Shown here: positions 6,748 to 9,060 of the stretch, one piece after another | How positions within the stretch are numbered: the first letter of the stretch is position 1 | Layout of the letters: the number at the start of each line of letters is the position of its first letter | Source: Chthoniobacteraceae bacterium | Lineage (GTDB): Bacteria > Verrucomicrobiota > Verrucomicrobiia > Chthoniobacterales > Chthoniobacteraceae | Length of the DNA: 9,060 nt | Assembly: GCA_947478975.1 (NCBI GenBank) | Contig: CANJYI010000089.1 | Location: 1 to 9,060 of the forward strand | Direction: 5' to 3' | The notes under the pieces: generated by a model | The model's database searches: none | What the model was told of the DNA's origin: nothing | Seen by the model: the letters and a program-made list of their open reading frames with translations, nothing else | Position numbers and translations under genes: made by a program

Positions 6748-7716
6748 TTGAACGTGAGCCTTGGATCCTCCATTCTCTGCCTGTTGCGGGAGCAAACTCA
6801 CCAACCGGGCGCCCTTGCCAGCCTTCTCGATGTCCCCCGGCATGAGCTTCAAGATGCGGTTGCGCGGTTGCGGGAATCCGGCGTCGACATCCCGCTGCAT
6901 CCTCTGCGGGGCTACATTCTCCAGTCGCTGCCCGAAAAGCTGGTTTCGGATGATTTACTTGCCCGGCCCGGCACTGAGTGGCTGGGCGAGATTTGGACGC
7001 TTGAAAGCACCGGCTCCACCAACACTGTCGCCATTGAGCAGGGACAACTCGGCCTCCCCGGCCCTCTGGCCATCTTTGCAGAACACCAGACGGCCGGCCG
7101 GGGCCGGTTTGCGCGCAAATGGGAGTCTGACGCGGGGGAAGGCCTCAGTCTCTCCCTGCTGCTGCGCCCCACAGCGGACCAGCGGTTCTGGCCGCGGCTG
7201 ACCACCCTGGCGGCTCTGGCCGTGGCTCGCTGCGCGGCGGAATTCCTTCCCGGGGACTGCGTCCAGATTAAATGGCCCAACGATGTTGTCGCCTCCGGCA
7301 AAAAACTAGCAGGGATCCTTGCCGAGACGGGAAGCGACCCTGTGCGGGGCAACTTTGTCGTCCTAGGCATCGGGATGAACGTAAACCAACCCGACTTCCC
7401 GGCTCCGCTCGACACGACGGCCACCTCGCTGCGGCTTCTTGCGGGCCACGCCCAGGAGAGGGGCGCCGTCGCGGCGTGTCTTCTCGGGCACCTGGGAGCG
7501 CTACTTCCCTGTCTGCTGGATGATTTTTCCGCTCCACTGAGTGAGGTTCAGCGCCGCAGCAGCGTCCTAGGCAGACGCCTGACCCTGCACACGGGCACCA
7601 CGTCGGTAGAAGGCACCGCAGAGGCCTTGGATCCCGAGGGTCTCCTACAACTCCGGATGGATGACGGGACACTTCAAAGCTTTTCCGCCGGAGAAGTCTC
7701 CCTGCGGCCAAGGTAG
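6748..7716 (+). CDS. birA: Biotin--[acetyl-CoA-carboxylase] ligase, bifunctional BirA type
   Basis: The 322-residue product is a biotin protein ligase, which activates biotin with ATP to biotinyl-AMP and attaches it to the biotin carrier protein of acetyl-CoA carboxylase. An N-terminal winged-helix domain (about 6-60) has the usual pattern, with ILCLLREQT, then a recognition-helix-like ALASLLDVPRHELQDAVARL, then GVDIPLHPLRGYIL. This marks the group II, repressor-capable form. The catalytic core shows ESTGSTN (86-92), QTAGRGRFARKW (114-125, the biotinyl-AMP loop), KWPNDV (175-180), KLAGILAETG (186-195, with the catalytic lysine) and GIGMNVN (207-213). An SH3-like C-terminal domain follows, with RRLTLHTG and EGLLQLRMDDG. 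The start is uncertain: TTG at 6748 or GTG at 6754, two codons apart, neither with a Shine-Dalgarno sequence. The operator it might bind is not in this window, and no bio genes are next to it, so repressor activity is only inferred. Confidence 0.95.
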   Translation: MNVSLGSSILCLLREQTHQPGALASLLDVPRHELQDAVARLRESGVDIPLHPLRGYILQSLPEKLVSDDLLARPGTEWLGEIWTLESTGSTNTVAIEQGQLGLPGPLAIFAEHQTAGRGRFARKWESDAGEGLSLSLLLRPTADQRFWPRLTTLAALAVARCAAEFLPGDCVQIKWPNDVVASGKKLAGILAETGSDPVRGNFVVLGIGMNVNQPDFPAPLDTTATSLRLLAGHAQERGAVAACLLGHLGALLPCLLDDFSAPLSEVQRRSSVLGRRLTLHTGTTSVEGTAEALDPEGLLQLRMDDGTLQSFSAGEVSLRPR

Positions 7717-7738
7717 GGCGACAACGCACCTCTCACAA

Positions 7739-7834
7739 AAGGACTTCATCCTTCCGGCAGGACCGAAGACGGCATCTTCGGCGGCGTTCCGGTCGATCCA
7801 AAAGCTCGGTTGAACCGGCAGGCAGCCGAAGATG
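7739..7834. repeat. Inverted repeats in the birA/flagellin convergent intergenic region
   Basis: Three nested elements are seen. A hairpin aagga-cttca-tcctt spans 7739-7753; read on the minus strand it is followed by TTT. A perfect 7-bp stem CCGAAGA/TCTTCGG with a 5-base loop spans 7763-7781. Its right arm, extended to CATCTTCGGC (7773-7782), is also the exact complement of GCCGAAGATG at 7825-7834, so two alternative pairings compete. The motif CCGGCAGG recurs at 7754-7761 and 7815-7822. The position between two convergent stops suggests a bidirectional transcript-end region, but only the 7739-7753 element has a T-rich tail, and then only for the flagellin direction. Confidence 0.5.
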
Positions 7835-7850
7835 TCAGCGATTTTGGGGG

Positions 7851-8720
7851 CTATCCTTGGATCAGCTTGAGCAGGGTGTTCGCCGAGGCGTTGGCCTGGG
7901 AAACCATTGAGGCCCCCGACTGTAGCAAAATGTTGCTGCGCGCCAGCGTTGCTGTTTCGGCGGCCACGTCCGTGTCTGCGATCCGGCTCGCCGCCTGCTC
8001 GAAGTCAACCTTCTGGCTGCGCACCGCCGCGAGCGAGAGCTCCAGTCTTGCCTGCGACGCCCCGTTCACCGCCATCATCGTCCCCAGATCCTGCATCAAA
8101 ACTTGAAAGGACGAACTGCCCCACAGCGTTTCATCAATCACGTTGGCTGGCGTGTCAGTCACACCCGGCGTGCCAGCGTACGGTTTCGTCGTTCCCACCA
8201 AGGTGCCCCAGCCGGAGTTGGCTGTGAAATCAGACCGCGCCAAAGTCATGGTCTGCGTGCCGCTCTCATCCAAATAGACCGTCAGAGGTGAGGCGGTTCC
8301 CTGGTAATAAACCAAGTCGATTCCGTTGAACTTGTCCTCGAAATGCTGCCCCATCTCCTGCCGCAGCTGGTCCATCTCCGCCATGTAATTGTCCAGATCA
8401 TCCGTCGACTTGGTCACGTCCTGCATCAGCACAGTCAGTTCCGACATCCGGGTCAGGTTCTTGCTGATGGCATTGAGCGACGCCGCCTGGGTCTGCATCA
8501 ACGACAAGGCGTTGGTGATGTTCGTCTCCGTTGCCGCCTGCCTCCGGATTGCCGCGCCCGTCCTGATGTAAACCGCCACGCCCGCTGAATCGTCGCTAGT
8601 CTCAACCAGCCGGGAGCCGCTGGAGAGTTTTGCCATGCTTTTGCCATGTACCGAGTTGGCCTTGGCCAGGTTGAGGGCCGCCAGGTTTGCAGACGTGTTG
8701 GTTTGGAGGGTTGGTGTCAT
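7851..8720 (-). CDS. fliC: Flagellin, short form
   Basis: The 289-residue product has both conserved flagellin ends. The N-terminal D0/D1 part starts MTPTLQTNTSANLAALNL and contains KLSSGSRLVETSDDSAGVAV (31-50), followed by the long helix with LTRMSELTVLMQD (89-101). The C-terminal D1/D0 part has ASRIADTDVAAETATLARS (244-262), then ILLQSGASMVSQANASANTLLKLIQG. The middle, about 140-205, is short and rich in Thr, Gly and Ser, so the outer D2/D3 domains are nearly absent. Flagellins have no Sec signal and are exported by the flagellar type III apparatus, then polymerise into the filament; none of that apparatus is encoded here. The ATG at 8720 gives the expected N terminus. No Shine-Dalgarno sequence is present, and no convincing sigma-28 or sigma-54 promoter is seen in the 41 bp upstream, so the promoter may lie inside the upstream gene. 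The gene converges with birA. Confidence 0.93.
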   Translation of the reverse strand: MTPTLQTNTSANLAALNLAKANSVHGKSMAKLSSGSRLVETSDDSAGVAVYIRTGAAIRRQAATETNITNALSLMQTQAASLNAISKNLTRMSELTVLMQDVTKSTDDLDNYMAEMDQLRQEMGQHFEDKFNGIDLVYYQGTASPLTVYLDESGTQTMTLARSDFTANSGWGTLVGTTKPYAGTPGVTDTPANVIDETLWGSSSFQVLMQDLGTMMAVNGASQARLELSLAAVRSQKVDFEQAASRIADTDVAAETATLARSNILLQSGASMVSQANASANTLLKLIQG

Positions 8721-8761
8721 GGTGCGTGTGTTTGGATTCTGGTTTCTGCATTGCGTGCGGC

Positions 8762-9060
8762 TTAGTCCGCTGCTGACAAGACGGTTACCCGCGCCGATTG
8801 GCTCGTTACGGAATTCCCCGCTGTGTCGGTGATCACCGCAAAATACTTGCCCGCGTCCGAGGCCCGGAGCGGATCTAGCCGCAGATAACCCGTTCCCCCC
8901 GTGCCCACCAAAACGGTCTGCCCGTCCGTTCCTTCCCTGAACCAGAAGTAGCTCCGTTTGCCGGCCGTCACGCCGACTCCCAGCAGGACCACGCCGCCGG
9001 CGTTTGCGCTGACGGAAACCGGTTCCGAAACAATCTGCAACGGCGCCCCAAGGGCCGCCA
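8762..9060 (-). CDS. Ig-like domain protein, C-terminal end, cut by the window edge
   Basis: The frame is open on the minus strand from the window edge to the TAA at 8764-8762, giving the last 98 residues of a larger protein. They form one Ig-like domain: PLQIVSEPVSVSANAGGVVLL (strands A-B), YFWFREG (strand C with its tryptophan), YLRLDPLRASDAGKYFAVITD (the L-x-x-x-x-x-x-D-A-G-x-Y signature of strands E-F), then SARVTVLSAAD (strand G). The disulphide cysteines of eukaryotic Ig domains are absent, as is usual for bacterial ones. Such domains are commonly found in tandem in large exported proteins of Verrucomicrobiota, so a secreted or surface protein is likely, but its signal peptide and other domains are outside the window. 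The apparent Met-start at 9040 is an internal TTG leucine. It lies 41 bp upstream of, and in the same direction as, the flagellin gene. Confidence 0.82.
   Translation of the reverse strand, partial: AALGAPLQIVSEPVSVSANAGGVVLLGVGVTAGKRSYFWFREGTDGQTVLVGTGGTGYLRLDPLRASDAGKYFAVITDTAGNSVTSQSARVTVLSAAD

Noticed and set aside
7810..8106. Plus-strand open frames over the flagellin gene
   Set aside because: They are opposite a flagellin with both conserved ends, and have no recognisable domain.

Overview
The window is a compact stretch of bacterial chromosome with GC-rich coding sequence. It looks like Verrucomicrobiota, probably the Opitutae side. That placement is an inference from four things together: a plant/cyanobacterial-type long IspH, a short flagellin, an Ig-like repeat protein of the sort abundant in that phylum, and gene starts that lack Shine-Dalgarno sequences. 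No single marker proves it. There is no rRNA, tRNA, CRISPR array, insertion sequence or prophage gene that I can see, and no gene-free stretch over 300 bases.

Layout. At the left edge (1-332, minus) lies the N-terminal part of a probable metallopeptidase. It diverges from a run of six plus-strand genes: an LpxL/HtrB-type lipid A acyltransferase homologue (392-1405), an L,D-transpeptidase lipoprotein (1452-2114), ispH (2193-3431), speA (3532-5454), a membrane-anchored TraB-family protein (5499-6713) and birA (6748-7716). Gaps between them are about 34-100 bp, so several may be co-transcribed, but the longer gaps (before ispH and speA) leave room for internal promoters. Two small hairpins lie between genes: one after speA with a weak pyrimidine tail, and one just before birA.

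A 134-bp convergent intergenic region with inverted repeats separates birA from a minus-strand pair: a complete short flagellin gene (7851-8720) and, 41 bp upstream of it, the C-terminal end of an Ig-like domain protein that runs off the right edge (8762-9060).

Functionally the plus-strand run is envelope and housekeeping metabolism: lipid A acylation, peptidoglycan cross-linking, the last step of the MEP isoprenoid pathway, arginine to agmatine (polyamines), and biotin attachment. The right end is surface and motility. I see no strong case for a new multi-gene defence or mobile system here. The items most worth a second look are the TraB domain fused to a multi-pass membrane module, the flagellin/Ig-protein neighbourhood, the consistently leader-poor translation starts, and the repeats in the convergent intergenic region.
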